Source: Amycolatopsis tucumanensis (lineage in GTDB: Bacteria > Actinomycetota > Actinomycetes > Mycobacteriales > Pseudonocardiaceae). From it: a DNA stretch of 64,000 nt. The DNA lies in assembly GCF_021654135.1 (NCBI RefSeq), contig NZ_JAKGSD010000001.1, positions 472,026-536,025 of the forward strand. The letters run 5' to 3'. Position 1 is the stretch's first letter. Every line of letters begins with the position of its first letter. The notes below the pieces were generated by a model, which saw nothing but the letters and a program-made list of their open reading frames with translations, ran no database searches and was not told the origin of the DNA. This document shows positions 10,148-20,915 of the stretch, one piece after another. Made by a program: the position numbers and the translations under genes.

Positions 10148-10660
10148 ATGGTGAGCAGTGCTGAGGAAATGGTCGCCCACTACGACGCCGCGGGCGCGGT
10201 CGTGGGCCGGGTGCGCCGCGCCGACATGCGCGAACAGGGGCTCTGGCACGCCGCGACGCTGGTGCTGGTGCGCTCCGGGGACGGCTCCCGCGTGTACGTG
10301 CACCGGCGCTCACCGGACAAGGACGTCTTCCCCGGCCTGTACGACTGCTGGGCGGGCGGCGTGGTCGCGGCGGGCGAAACACCCGCCGAGGGCGCGGAAC
10401 GGGAGCTGGCCGAGGAACTGGGCGTGCGCGGCGTGCCCCTGCGACCCCTGTTCACGTTCACGTTCGAGCAGCCGCCGGTGCGCTGCCACTACTTCGCCTA
10501 CGAGGCGCGCTGGGACGGCCCGGTCGTCCACCAGCCGGAGGAAATCGTCTCCGGCCGGTGGATGCCCCTGGACGAGCTGCGGGCCTTCGCGGAGGACCCG
10601 GAAAGCCCTTTCGTGCCCGACGGCAGGCATGCGATCCACGAGTGGTTCCGCCGCGGGTAG
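10148..10660 (+). CDS. NUDIX hydrolase
   Basis: The 170-residue product is a NUDIX enzyme, which hydrolyses nucleoside diphosphates linked to another group. The NUDIX box is complete: GGVVAAGETPAEGAERELAEELGV contains G, E, the R-E pair and E-E-L-G in register (about residues 74-97, described here by its key residues GE, RE and EELG). A short N-terminal helix precedes the beta strand LWHAATLVLVRS; HRRSPDKDVFPGLYDCW resembles the isopentenyl-diphosphate-isomerase-like NUDIX branch, but substrate is not predictable. It is divergent from dop and stands alone, in front of a convergent lipoprotein gene. Confidence 0.9.
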   Translation: MVSSAEEMVAHYDAAGAVVGRVRRADMREQGLWHAATLVLVRSGDGSRVYVHRRSPDKDVFPGLYDCWAGGVVAAGETPAEGAERELAEELGVRGVPLRPLFTFTFEQPPVRCHYFAYEARWDGPVVHQPEEIVSGRWMPLDELRAFAEDPESPFVPDGRHAIHEWFRRG

Positions 10661-10679
10661 CGCTTTCCCGTCCGGGCGG

Positions 10680-11297
10680 TCAGCTCCGCGGCAGCTTCCC
10701 GGCGGCCAGCGACGCCAGGCCCTTCACCGCTTCCGCGGCCCGGTTCTGCGTGCTCGCGGTGACCTGCAGGCCGGACAGCACGTGCCCGCCGGCCAGCAGC
10801 AGCGTGCAGGTGGTGCCGTCGCACCAGGCGCGCGCGGCCTCCGCGCCGGCCGGGCGGGCGACCGTCAGCGCCGTGCCGTCGCAGTCGACCTGCGCGAGCA
10901 CCTCGGCCGCGGTGCGGTCGAGGTAGCCGGTGACCTGCTGCGTCAGCGAGGAACCGCTGTTGTAGAGCCAGGTCGAGCCACGCGGGTCCCCGGCGGGCAC
11001 GGCGTCGAAGCAGGAACCGTTGGCAGCGCGGGCCGCCGCCTCCCGCACGCCCTCGCCCGACAGGTCGCTCTTGGTGAGCACCGCCGCCGCCACGTCCTCG
11101 GCGATGTGGTTCACCGGGGTGTTCGCCGCCGCCTGGCCGACCGAGACGCTCGGCGCGAGCGACGGCGCCGTCACCGGCGTCGTCGTCGAGTCCGCCGGCT
11201 TGTCGTAGTAGGTCTCCAGGTCGTTCGGGCGATCCGCGCACCCGGTGAGCCCGGTCAGCACGACCGCGGCCAGGACCACCATCCCTCCATGACGCAC
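10680..11297 (-). CDS. Putative secreted lipoprotein, function unknown
   Basis: The 205-residue product begins with a short charged N-terminus, a hydrophobic stretch and the lipobox LTGLTGC, so it should be exported and lipid-anchored at a cysteine near residue 20. The next 30 residues are Thr/Pro/Ser-rich and probably a linker. The remaining domain has three later cysteines (SCFDAV, VDCDG, WCDGTTCTLLL). It resembles small actinobacterial lipoproteins of the LppU/sensor-like type but I do not recognise a named family. The GTG start follows GAAGGGAA; an internal ATG five codons later lacks spacing for a ribosome binding site. Confidence 0.8.
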   Translation of the reverse strand: MRHGGMVVLAAVVLTGLTGCADRPNDLETYYDKPADSTTTPVTAPSLAPSVSVGQAAANTPVNHIAEDVAAAVLTKSDLSGEGVREAAARAANGSCFDAVPAGDPRGSTWLYNSGSSLTQQVTGYLDRTAAEVLAQVDCDGTALTVARPAGAEAARAWCDGTTCTLLLAGGHVLSGLQVTASTQNRAAEAVKGLASLAAGKLPRS

Positions 11298-11348
11298 GGT
11301 GACGTTCCCTTCAGTATGCGTTGTGGGCGCTGAGATTAGTCGAAGCCT

Positions 11349-12275
11349 TCACTGCCACTGCAGCGAGGATCGCCGATCCCAGTACCGTTCCGGCGGCTCG
11401 GCCAGCGACCGCAACGCCGCGAGTTCGCCCCGTGGCAGGTCGACGCCGTTCGCGGCGAGGTTGGCGGCCAGCTGCTGCGGGCTGGACGGGCCGATGAGGA
11501 CCGTGTCCGCCCACGGCTGGGCCAGCACCGCCGCGATCGCCACCGCGTCGGCGCCGACTGCGTAGCGTTGCGCCAGGCGGGTGATCGCGGGCGGCGGGTT
11601 GACCACCAGCCTGCCGTTGGCGAGGGTTTCCTTGACCAGCACCAGGTTCCCGGCCGCGTGCGCCTCCGCGAGCGCCGGGCCTGCCGACGGTTCGAGCAGG
11701 TTCCAGGTCGACTGCACGGCCGAGAACACCGGCCGCCCGGCCACTTCCAGCTCGAACGCCCGCCGGATCACCTCCGCCTGCTTCGGCCCGGAAGTGGAGA
11801 ACCCGACGCGCACCCCGTCGTCGCTGAGCGCCGCCAGCGCCCGCTGCAGCGCCTCGTCGGTGAACAGCGGGCTGTCCACGGTGAGCGAGTGCACCTGGTA
11901 GAGGTTGATGGCGTTGCCGAGCAGGGAGCGGCTTTCGGTCCACTGGCGGGAGAACACGCCCGCCGAGTGCTCCTTCACCTCGTGCATCGTGGCGTCCATG
12001 CGCCAGCCGCCGACGTAGGTGTAGCCCCACTTGCTGGACACGGTGAGGTCGCCGTGGCCGCGCTCGGCCAGCCACCCGGCCAGGAACTCCTCGGCCCGGC
12101 CGTAGGAGCGGGCGACGTCGATCCAGCGCACACCGGCCGCGTACGCCGCGTCGAGCACCGCGAACGTCGCCTCGCGCATCGTCCGCACGTCCCGCCGGAC
12201 CGGGAGCTCGCTGCTCCGGCCGAGGTTGATGTAGGCGGGCCGCCCGAGGGCCGCCAGGCCGAGTCCGATTCGCAG
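11349..12275 (-). CDS. Aldo/keto reductase, probable CTG start
   Basis: The 308-residue product is a TIM-barrel NADPH-dependent oxidoreductase. Catalytic-type residues are visible: WIDVARSYGRAEEF (Asp and Tyr), VSSKWGYTYVGG (Lys) and the His of LYQVHSLTV. The C-terminal VLIGPSSPQQLAANL matches the cofactor phosphate-binding loop. The natural family N-terminus RIGLGLAALGRPAYINLG begins immediately after a CTG at 12275, which is preceded by AAAGGACAG at normal spacing; no ATG, GTG or TTG fits there, so a CTG start is likely. The next ATG would remove the first strand. It lies downstream of the small HTH-like gene and a 16-bp motif copy. Confidence 0.88.
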   Translation of the reverse strand: MRIGLGLAALGRPAYINLGRSSELPVRRDVRTMREATFAVLDAAYAAGVRWIDVARSYGRAEEFLAGWLAERGHGDLTVSSKWGYTYVGGWRMDATMHEVKEHSAGVFSRQWTESRSLLGNAINLYQVHSLTVDSPLFTDEALQRALAALSDDGVRVGFSTSGPKQAEVIRRAFELEVAGRPVFSAVQSTWNLLEPSAGPALAEAHAAGNLVLVKETLANGRLVVNPPPAITRLAQRYAVGADAVAIAAVLAQPWADTVLIGPSSPQQLAANLAANGVDLPRGELAALRSLAEPPERYWDRRSSLQWQ

Positions 12276-12354
12276 GGGACTGTCCTTTCCGTGCGGGTTT
12301 TTCCGGGGCGCCCGCGGAGCGGGCCACCGGCGGTTTTTCGCCGAAAGCCGCCGC

Positions 12355-12370
12355 GTATAGGTCGTTATAC
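12355..12370 (+). repeat. 16-bp near-palindrome GTATAGGTCGTTATAC, copy 1
   Basis: Arms GTATA and TATAC flank the asymmetric spacer GGTCGT. The minus-strand reading supplies the stop codon TAA of the 113-aa gene that ends at 12365. It lies 80 bases before the aldo/keto reductase start. Three further copies lie at 12715, 22848 and 38426, all in the same orientation. Confidence 0.85.
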
Positions 12371-12706
12371 GCCTGATGCTCGTTGACGGAGGATGTCCAG
12401 CCACTGCTCGGAGTTCAGCGCCTGCCGGTGGAGCTTCTCCAGCCGCGCCGCCGGCGCCCGCACGTAGCCCTTGCCGAAGACCGGCGCGATCTGGCGCAGG
12501 CTGGCCCCCTCCTCCCGCGCCGCCAGCAGCACCCAGTCCGACGCGTCGGCACAGGCCGCCGATGCGCGCCGCAACTCCCCCAGCAGCCGGATCAGCTCCT
12601 CCGGCGGGACGGCGTGCGCGCGGACCGCCTGCGCGGTCTCCTCGAGCCAGGCCAGGACGTCGGCTTCGGTGATCGGGGCGCGGATCTCGGCCGCGGGCTC
12701 GGTCAT
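12365..12706 (-). CDS. Small HTH-like protein bracketed by two 16-bp motifs
   Basis: The 113-residue product is wholly helical by eye. Residues 65-95 (REEGASLRQIAPVFGKG) look like a helix-turn-helix of the type that senses or binds DNA, after an N-terminal helical bundle (EADVLAWLEETAQAVRAH). It has one Cys and no membrane segment. The gene is flanked on both sides by identical copies of GTATAGGTCGTTATAC: one ends it (supplying TAA) and one lies 9 bases before its ATG. That arrangement suggests either autoregulation through these sites or a small cassette. I cannot name a family; a transcriptional regulator is the best guess. Confidence 0.65.
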   Translation of the reverse strand: MTEPAAEIRAPITEADVLAWLEETAQAVRAHAVPPEELIRLLGELRRASAACADASDWVLLAAREEGASLRQIAPVFGKGYVRAPAARLEKLHRQALNSEQWLDILRQRASGV

Positions 12707-12714
12707 GGCGCGCA

Positions 12715-12730
12715 GTATAGGTCGTTATAC
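12715..12730 (+). repeat. 16-bp near-palindrome GTATAGGTCGTTATAC, copy 2
   Basis: This copy is identical to copy 1 and lies 9 bases before the ATG of the 113-aa gene. On the minus strand it contains TATAAC and TATAC words that could act as a -10 element giving a nearly leaderless message. Confidence 0.85.
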
Positions 12731-12787
12731 GGCCACCGGCGGACGACACGCCGGGCAACCGGAACCGCCGGGAAGCGTCTTCACCAC

Positions 12788-13063
12788 GTGCCCGACAAGA
12801 TCATCCGACGGCTCCGCGGCGGCGCGGCCGCGGTCGCCGTGACGGTCCTCCTCGCCCCCGTGCACGGCATGGCGGTGCTGGTGTTCCTGTTCTCGGCGGA
12901 GCGGTACGACTCCAGCGGCCAGGGCGGGCCGTTCCGCAGCTGCACGCCGGACTCGCTGTCCTGCGCCGGGCCGAACGTGCCCCTGATGATCGGGTGCGTG
13001 CTGGTCGTGGCCGGCGGGGTGCTGCTCGCCTACTGGGCGGGGCGGCGCGCGGCGCGCCCCTGA
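12788..13063 (+). CDS. Small two-helix membrane protein, unrecognised
   Basis: The 91-residue product has a positively charged N-terminus (DKIIRRLRGG), a first membrane helix (about 14-37), a short extracytoplasmic-looking loop with two cysteines (FRSCTPDSLSC, possibly a disulfide), a second helix (about 62-82, VPLMIGCVLVVAGGVLL) and a basic tail GRRAARP. Both ends would face the cytoplasm. The start GTG at 12788 is inferred from the first basic cluster. It runs convergent with mpa and ends at a strong hairpin. Function unknown. Confidence 0.6.
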   Translation: MPDKIIRRLRGGAAAVAVTVLLAPVHGMAVLVFLFSAERYDSSGQGGPFRSCTPDSLSCAGPNVPLMIGCVLVVAGGVLLAYWAGRRAARP

Positions 13064-13069
13064 CACGGC

Positions 13070-13103
13070 GGAGGCCGCCGACCCGGACGGATCGGCGGCC
13101 TCC
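13070..13103. terminator. Bidirectional hairpin terminator
   Basis: Perfect 12-base arms (GGAGGCCGCCGA and TCGGCGGCCTCC) enclose a 10-base loop, exactly between the stop codons of the small membrane gene (plus) and mpa (minus). It likely ends both transcripts. Confidence 0.85.
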
Positions 13104-13119
13104 CCTGGCCCACCTGTGG

Positions 13120-14928
13120 TTACAGGTACTGGCCGGTGTTCGTGGCCGTGTCGATGACCCGGCCGGACTCCTGGTTCTTCCCGGTGACCAGCGTGCGGAT
13201 GTAGACGATCCGCTCGCCCTTCTTGCCCGAGATCCGGGCCCAGTCGTCCGGGTTGGTGGTGTTGGGCAGGTCCTCGTTCTCCGCGAACTCGTCGACGATC
13301 GCGTCGAGCAGGTGCTGCACCCGCAGACCGGGCTGCTTGGTCTCCAGCACCGACTTGATCGCCGCCTTCTTCGCCCGGTCCACGATGTTCTGGATCATCG
13401 CGCCCGAGTTGAAGTCCCGGAAGTACAGGACCTCCTTGTCACCGTTGGCGTAGGTGACCTCGAGGAACCGGTTCTCGTCCGTCTCCTCGTACATCCGCTC
13501 GACGGTGTTCTGGATCATCGCGTCGATCGTGGCCTGCGCGTCCCCGCCGAACTCGGCGAGGTCGTCGGCGTGGATCGGCAGCCCCGGCGTCAGGTACTTG
13601 GAGAAGATGTCCTTCGCACCCTCGGCGTCCGGCCGCTCGATCTTGATCTTCACGTCCAGCCGGCCCGGCCGCAGGATCGCCGGGTCGATCATGTCCTCGC
13701 GGTTGGAGGCGCCGATGACGATGACGTTCTCCAGCCCCTCGACACCGTCGATCTCGGCCAGCAGCTGCGGCACGATCGTGGTCTCCACGTCCGAGGAGAC
13801 GCCGCTGCCGCGGGTGCGGAAGATCGACTCCATCTCGTCGAAGAACACGATCACGGGCGTGCCGTCGGAGGCCTTCTCCCGAGCCCGCTGGAAGATCAGG
13901 CGGATGCTCCGCTCGGTCTCGCCGACGAACTTGTTGAGCAGCTCCGGGCCCTTGATGTTGAGGAAGTAGGACTTGGCGTCCTTCGAGTCGCCGTCCCCGC
14001 GTGCCTCGGCCACCTTCTTGGCCAGCGAGTTGGCGACCGCCTTCGCGATCAGCGTCTTGCCGCAACCGGGCGGGCCGTAGAGCAGGACGCCCTTGGGCGG
14101 CCGCAGCTCGTACTCCCGGTAGAGGTCGGCGTGCAGGAACGGGAGTTCCACCGCGTCGCGGATCTGCTCGATCTGCCGCCCGAGACCACCGATGTCCTCG
14201 TACCGGACGTCAGGGACCTCTTCCAGCACGAGGTCCTCGACCTCGGCCTTGGGCACGCGCTCGTAGGCGTAGCCCGCCTTCGAGTCCACCAGCAGCGAGT
14301 CGCCCGGCTTGAGCGTCTGCGCGGCCAGCGGGTCGGAGAGCCAGACCACCCGCTCCTCGTCGGCGTGGCCGACGACGAGAGCGCGGGCGCTGCCACCCTC
14401 CGTGGCCGGCGTCAGGACCTCGCGCAGCGAGCAGACCTCGCCGGTGAGCTCGAAGTCGCCCGCCTCGACGACGGTCAGGGCCTCGTTCAGCCGGAGCGCC
14501 TGACCGCGCTGGAGGGAGTCCACCTCCACCGCGGGCGACACGGACACCCGCATCTTGCGGCCTGCCGTGAACACGTCGACGGTGTTGTCCTCGTACGCGG
14601 CGACGAACACGCCGTACCCGCTCGGGGGCTGGGCGAGCCGGTCGACCTCTTCGCGCAGCGCGAGGAGCTGTCCCCGCGCCTCGCGGAGGGTCTCCACGAG
14701 CTTGTTGTTCCGCTCCGTGAGCTGGGCGACTCGTTCCGACGCCTCGGCGAGGCGCTGTTCCAGCACACGGTTCTGACGGGGTGATTCGGTTAGTTTCCGC
14801 CGCAGCAGAGCCACTTCCTCTTCCAGGAAGCGGACCTGCCGCGCCTGCTCGTCCGGCGTCGTTCCAGCTCCACTGATCTCTGAAGGGTCGGCGTCCTCGT
14901 GCCGACCTCCGGGAAGGTCGTGTTGCAT
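13120..14928 (-). CDS. mpa: Proteasome-associated AAA+ ATPase Mpa/ARC
   Basis: Mpa is the hexameric unfoldase that binds Pup through its coiled coils and feeds tagged proteins into the 20S core. The 602-residue product shows an N-terminal coiled coil (about 25-95), two OB-type subdomains (about 98-240), then the AAA module with Walker A GPPGCGKT near residue 285, Walker [11 protein letters not shown] and the sensor region [20 protein letters not shown]. It ends GQYL, the C-terminal tail with the penultimate Tyr that docks on PrcA. A strong ribosome binding site AGGAGGTG precedes the ATG. Confidence 0.97.
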   Translation of the reverse strand: MQHDLPGGRHEDADPSEISGAGTTPDEQARQVRFLEEEVALLRRKLTESPRQNRVLEQRLAEASERVAQLTERNNKLVETLREARGQLLALREEVDRLAQPPSGYGVFVAAYEDNTVDVFTAGRKMRVSVSPAVEVDSLQRGQALRLNEALTVVEAGDFELTGEVCSLREVLTPATEGGSARALVVGHADEERVVWLSDPLAAQTLKPGDSLLVDSKAGYAYERVPKAEVEDLVLEEVPDVRYEDIGGLGRQIEQIRDAVELPFLHADLYREYELRPPKGVLLYGPPGCGKTLIAKAVANSLAKKVAEARGDGDSKDAKSYFLNIKGPELLNKFVGETERSIRLIFQRAREKASDGTPVIVFFDEMESIFRTRGSGVSSDVETTIVPQLLAEIDGVEGLENVIVIGASNREDMIDPAILRPGRLDVKIKIERPDAEGAKDIFSKYLTPGLPIHADDLAEFGGDAQATIDAMIQNTVERMYEETDENRFLEVTYANGDKEVLYFRDFNSGAMIQNIVDRAKKAAIKSVLETKQPGLRVQHLLDAIVDEFAENEDLPNTTNPDDWARISGKKGERIVYIRTLVTGKNQESGRVIDTATNTGQYL

Positions 14929-15406
14929 GTCGGCACCTCCTCGGAGTGCTTTTAACCCACGGTACCGGCGATCACCGACATGAAAAGCCCTATCCGCATC
15001 ACAGGATCGGCGCGTCGCATCACGAACCCGGACGGAACCGTTACACAGGCGTCCCGGCGGGCGGTCGGCGAACCGCTCGAAAAACTACGGACAGTAGCCG
15101 CCCGGCCACCAACAGCGGCCATCCGGGCGGTGAGCGATTCACTCATGTCACGACCACCCAACCAAGGCTTTACAGGACATTCACAGGGCGTCTTCCCCTT
15201 CTCCTCCTTCTTCAAACCCGGGCGGTTTTCACGTCGCCGCACCGGATCGCGGGCCGCCACGCCGGGCGGCCAAGATCGAGTTGTCCGATATCGGCGCTAC
15301 GATCGCTCGCGTTACAGCCCCGGTTCGCGTCCGGGGAGAAACCGGATGCCGCTTCGGCGCGTCGAAGGCAGGCAGACACCCGACGTGAACGAGGAGACGG
15401 CCGTCC
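14929..15406. other. 478-base divergent intergenic region
   Basis: This gap separates the divergent mpa and Pro/Gly-rich membrane-protein genes and must hold both promoters. It is the least GC-rich stretch nearby, with runs such as AAAAACTACGG near 15080 and CTTCTTCAAACC near 15210. I could not fit a -35/-10 pair with 16-18 base spacing with confidence. No RNA gene or gene-length frame is supported. Confidence 0.5.
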
Positions 15407-16210
15407 ATGACCTACCCGCCGCACGGCCCGGGCCGGCCCGGGCCCCAGGGCCCCTACGGACAGCCGGGCCCGTACGGGCAGCAGCCCGGACACCCCCAGG
15501 GCGGACCGCGGCAGCCCGGCTACCCGCAGGGCGCGCCCCAGCCGCCGCAGCAACCGCAGACGCCGCCGCCCGGGTTCGCCGGCACGACGCAGCAGTTCGG
15601 CGCTCCGGGCCACGGCGCTCCCGGCTTCGGCGCCGGCGGCTTTGACACTGGGGGCGGCTTCGGCGGCCCGGGCGGTGAGCCGCCGAAGAAGAAGACCGGC
15701 CTGATCGCCGGCATCGCGGCGGCCGTGGTCGTGGTCGCCGGCGTGGCTGTCACGCTGGTGCTCACGCTCGGCGGCGACGAGGAGAACGGCGGCACCACCA
15801 CGGCCGCCGCGGGCTCCTCCTCGGCCGCGAGCCCCACCGCGCGCGCGAACTCCTCGACCCCCGCCGCGCCGTCGTCCCGCTCGTCCCGCACGACCGGTTC
15901 CACCGCGGCCGGCGGTGGCGGCACGGGCGGCGCGGACAGCGTCGCGCAGCAGGTCGTGGACGCCATGAACGCCCGCAGCGCCAGCCGGTACGCCGCGCTG
16001 ACCTGCGGCGGCGCCAGCGACAGCGAGGTGTCCTCGCTGCAGTCCCAGTGGGACGCGGCGACCGAGCTGCAGGCGACCATCTCCGGCCCGGCCGAGATCA
16101 CCGGCGACACCGCCAAGGTGCCGGTCGCGCTGCGTTACAACGGCGACCAGCAGAATGCGAAGATGCCGCTGAAACGACAGGGGTCGAACTGGTGCGTCGA
16201 CGAGTCCTGA
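15407..16210 (+). CDS. Pro/Gly/Gln-rich single-pass membrane protein, DUF4878-like
   Basis: The 267-residue product has three zones: a disordered Pro/Gly/Gln/Tyr-rich cytoplasmic N-terminus (1-90, repeats like GPYGQQPG), a basic stop (PPKKKTG) and one membrane helix (about 97-123), then a Ser/Thr/Ala-rich extracytoplasmic linker and a C-terminal domain (about 175-267) with two cysteines (LTCGG, NWCVDES). The last part resembles the small DUF4878/Lumazine-like export domains often found in such proteins. The next gene is a clear paralogue, so this is a tandem duplication. Function is unknown. Confidence 0.8.
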   Translation: MTYPPHGPGRPGPQGPYGQPGPYGQQPGHPQGGPRQPGYPQGAPQPPQQPQTPPPGFAGTTQQFGAPGHGAPGFGAGGFDTGGGFGGPGGEPPKKKTGLIAGIAAAVVVVAGVAVTLVLTLGGDEENGGTTTAAAGSSSAASPTARANSSTPAAPSSRSSRTTGSTAAGGGGTGGADSVAQQVVDAMNARSASRYAALTCGGASDSEVSSLQSQWDAATELQATISGPAEITGDTAKVPVALRYNGDQQNAKMPLKRQGSNWCVDES

Positions 16211-16241
16211 GCCCACCCATCCGAGAAGGGGTAACCCGATC

Positions 16242-17030
16242 ATGACCTACCCGCCGCAACAGCCCGGGCCCTACGGGCAGCAAGGCCCCTACGGGCAGCA
16301 GGGCCAGCCGGGCCCCTACGGGCAGCAGCCGGGCGGCGGCTACCCCCAGCAGCCCGGGCAGCCCCAGGGCGGGTCGCAGCAGCCCGGGTACCCGCAGGGC
16401 GGGCAGCCGGGCTACCCGCAGACCCCGCCACCCGGGTTCCCCGGTGGCACGCAGCAGTTCGGCCAGAACCCCTACGCCGACTCCTACGCCACGCAGCAGT
16501 TCCCGGGCGGGCCGGGCGGTGAGCCGCCGAAGAAGAAGACCGGCCTGATCGTCGGCATCGCGATCGCCGCGGTGGTCGTCATCGGCGGCGCGGTCGCCGC
16601 GATCCTGCTGCTGACCGGTGGCGACGACAACAACAACTCCGCCGCCCCCAGCACGAGCGCCGCCCCGCCGGCGAGCTCGAGCGAGAAGGCGCCCAGCAGC
16701 TCCCGCACGCCGACGTCGAGCTCGACGCCGAAGGGCACCGCCGCGCCGGGCGCGAAGTCCACGCCGGAGGAGACCGCGCAGGCGATCGCCACCGCCTACA
16801 GCACCGGGGACAAGGCGACCATCCAGTCGATGGTGTGCGCGAGCCGCCCGCAGTCGGTGCCGGACATCCCGTCGGGCATCACCGTCACCGTGACCGGCAG
16901 CCCGGACGTCACCGGCGACACCGCCTACGTCCCGGTGCACGCGGTCGGCCCCGGCGGCACCAACGACTTCGAGCTCGGCCTCGCCAACGAGGGCGGCGTG
17001 TGGTGCTACCTGGGCGACCGGACCAACTGA
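16242..17030 (+). CDS. Paralogue of the preceding Pro/Gly-rich membrane protein
   Basis: The 262-residue product repeats the plan of its neighbour: N-terminus MTYPPQQPGPYGQQ with short GPYGQQ repeats, the shared EPPKKKTGLIVGI membrane entry, one helix, a Ser/Thr/Pro linker and a C-terminal domain with STPEETAQAIATAYSTGDKAT, which resembles the DUF4878 helix-plus-sheet fold. Cysteines occur at VCASRP and VWCYLGD. It follows the first copy by 31 bases with the ribosome binding site GAAGGGG, so the two are probably one operon. Confidence 0.8.
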   Translation: MTYPPQQPGPYGQQGPYGQQGQPGPYGQQPGGGYPQQPGQPQGGSQQPGYPQGGQPGYPQTPPPGFPGGTQQFGQNPYADSYATQQFPGGPGGEPPKKKTGLIVGIAIAAVVVIGGAVAAILLLTGGDDNNNSAAPSTSAAPPASSSEKAPSSSRTPTSSSTPKGTAAPGAKSTPEETAQAIATAYSTGDKATIQSMVCASRPQSVPDIPSGITVTVTGSPDVTGDTAYVPVHAVGPGGTNDFELGLANEGGVWCYLGDRTN

Positions 17031-17039
17031 CGGAGGACC

Positions 17040-19080
<2,041 letters not shown>

Positions 19081-19176
19081 GCCGGACAGGGTAGAGCGTG
19101 TGGTGTCAGACGGCCGTGACCCGCCGCGGCGCGCGGCGTCGCGATCTTGTCGGACCCCTCGTTTAGGGTGCGGGGT

Positions 19177-20043
19177 ATGGCTCAGACGGCGACCACGGAT
19201 CCCCAGCTCGGCGTGCGCCGCCCCGCGCTGTCCCCCTCGCGGGCCAGCGACTTCAAACAGTGCCCGCTGCTCTACCGCTTCCGCGCGGTCGACCGGCTGC
19301 CGGAGGTGCCGACGAAGGCGCAGCTGCGCGGCACGCTCGTGCACTCGGTGCTGGAGCGGCTGTTCGCGCTGCCCAAGACCGACCGCGAACCGGACCGCGC
19401 CCGCGAGCTGCTCGCGCCCACCTGGAGCGAACTGTCGGCCGACAACCCGGAGTGGGCCGAGCTGTTCGACGGCGAGGACGTGCAGGGCTGGCTGGAGTCG
19501 GCCACCAAGCTGCTGGACAGCTACTTCCAGCTGGAGGACCCGCGCCGGTTCGACCCGGAGGCGTGCGAGCTGCACGTCGAGCTGGAGCTGGAGTCCGGGG
19601 TCCGGCTGCGCGGGTACGTCGACCGGCTGGACGTCGCGCCCACCGGCGAGATCCGCGTGGTGGACTACAAGACCGGCGCCGCGCCCCGCGAGATCGGCGA
19701 GGCCAAGGCGATGTTCCAGATGAAGTTCTACGCCGTGGTGCTGTGGCGCCTGCGTGGCGTGGTGCCGCGCCAGCTGAAGCTCATGTACCTCACCGACGGC
19801 CAGTCGCTGGCCTACGCCCCGGACGAGGCCGAGCTGCGCCGCTTCGAGCGCACGCTGGAGGCGATCTGGCAGGCGATCCTCAAGGCGGGCAAGACCGGCG
19901 ACTTCCGGCCGAGCCCCAGCAGGCTGTGCGACTGGTGCGCGCACCAGTCGCTGTGCCCGTCGTTCGGCGGCACGCCACCGGAGTACCCGGGCTGGCCGGA
20001 GCCGGACCCGGGTGTGGAAACCGCACTGGACCGTGCTGACTGA
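19177..20043 (+). CDS. RecB-family exonuclease with Fe-S cysteine cluster
   Basis: The 288-residue protein is a stand-alone PD-(D/E)XK nuclease of the RecB/AddB type (PF12705-like). Motifs seen: RGTLVHSVLERLF (the conserved G..H), VELELESGVRLRGYVDRLD (Asp), VVDYKTG (D-x-K) and QMKFY. One Cys near the N-terminus (FKQCPLLYRF) and three near the C-terminus (RLCDWCAHQSLC) form the usual 4Fe-4S ligand set. It likely trims or binds DNA ends; its partner is not known. The ATG at 19177 fits the family start. It is followed closely by the thioesterase gene. Confidence 0.92.
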   Translation: MAQTATTDPQLGVRRPALSPSRASDFKQCPLLYRFRAVDRLPEVPTKAQLRGTLVHSVLERLFALPKTDREPDRARELLAPTWSELSADNPEWAELFDGEDVQGWLESATKLLDSYFQLEDPRRFDPEACELHVELELESGVRLRGYVDRLDVAPTGEIRVVDYKTGAAPREIGEAKAMFQMKFYAVVLWRLRGVVPRQLKLMYLTDGQSLAYAPDEAELRRFERTLEAIWQAILKAGKTGDFRPSPSRLCDWCAHQSLCPSFGGTPPEYPGWPEPDPGVETALDRAD

Positions 20044-20058
20044 CGGGGGCGGATTGAG

Positions 20059-20838
20059 ATGACGGAGAACGCTTTCTACCTGCCGCTGGGCGGCGATCGC
20101 TACCAGCCGACGGAGCACACGGCCGGGCCGTGGACCCCCGAGGCGCAGCACTTCGGGCCGCCGTCGGCGCTGCTCGCCCGCGCGCTGGAGAACCTGGCCG
20201 CCGACCGGCCGGGGCTGCTGGCGCGGGTCACCGTGGAGATCCTCGGCCCGGCGCCGCTGACCGAGCTGTCGCTGCGGTCCTGGGTGGAGCGTCCCGGCCG
20301 GTCGGTTGAGCTGCTCGGCGCGGAACTGCACGACGGCACGCGGGCGGTGGCGCGGGCCTCGGCGTGGCGGATCGCCGAGGCCGACACCACGGACGTGGCC
20401 ACCGAGGAGCCGGCGCCACCGTCCCCCGAGGACTGCCGCCCGGCGTCGTGGCCGGACACCTGGGGCCGCGGCGGCTACCTGGGCGCGATGGAGTGGCGGC
20501 TCATCGCGGGCTCGCCCGCGGAGCCGGGGCCGGCGTGGGTGTGGGGCAGGCAGCGGGTCGAGCTGGTGGCCGGGGAGAAGCCGACGCCGTTGCAGCGGTT
20601 GTTCGCGGTCGCCGACACCGGCAACGGCGCGTCGAACTTCCTGGACCCGGCGAAGTGGTGGTTCATCAACAGCGAGCTGACCGTGCACCTGCGGCGCGCG
20701 CCGGTCGGCGAGTGGATCGCGCTGGACGCGCGCACGCTGGTCGGCCCGTCCGGGGTGGGCACGGCCACCAGCACGCTGTCCGACGTACGGGGCCAGGTGG
20801 GCCACGGCGCGCAGGCGCTGATGGTGCGGACACGCTGA
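20059..20838 (+). CDS. Acyl-CoA thioesterase family protein (double hotdog)
   Basis: The 259-residue product looks like the actinobacterial thioesterase family of tandem hotdog domains. The N-half contains FGPPSALLARALE and the strand ARVTVEILGPAPLTELSLR; the C-half contains NFLDPAKWWFINSELTVHLRRAPVGEWIALDARTLVG, described here by its key WWFINSELTVHL strand, and GVGTATSTLSDVRG. These are the landmarks of the acyl-CoA thioesterase fold. Substrate is unknown. It follows the nuclease gene by 15 bases with a weak GGGGGC binding site and is likely cotranscribed. Confidence 0.85.
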   Translation: MTENAFYLPLGGDRYQPTEHTAGPWTPEAQHFGPPSALLARALENLAADRPGLLARVTVEILGPAPLTELSLRSWVERPGRSVELLGAELHDGTRAVARASAWRIAEADTTDVATEEPAPPSPEDCRPASWPDTWGRGGYLGAMEWRLIAGSPAEPGPAWVWGRQRVELVAGEKPTPLQRLFAVADTGNGASNFLDPAKWWFINSELTVHLRRAPVGEWIALDARTLVGPSGVGTATSTLSDVRGQVGHGAQALMVRTR

Positions 20839-20915
20839 CGGGCGTGACCGTCCCCCGCGAGCCGCACGAGATCCACTACTCTGCGGCCAGAACCGACTGA
20901 CCTGGGAGCGCTCGA

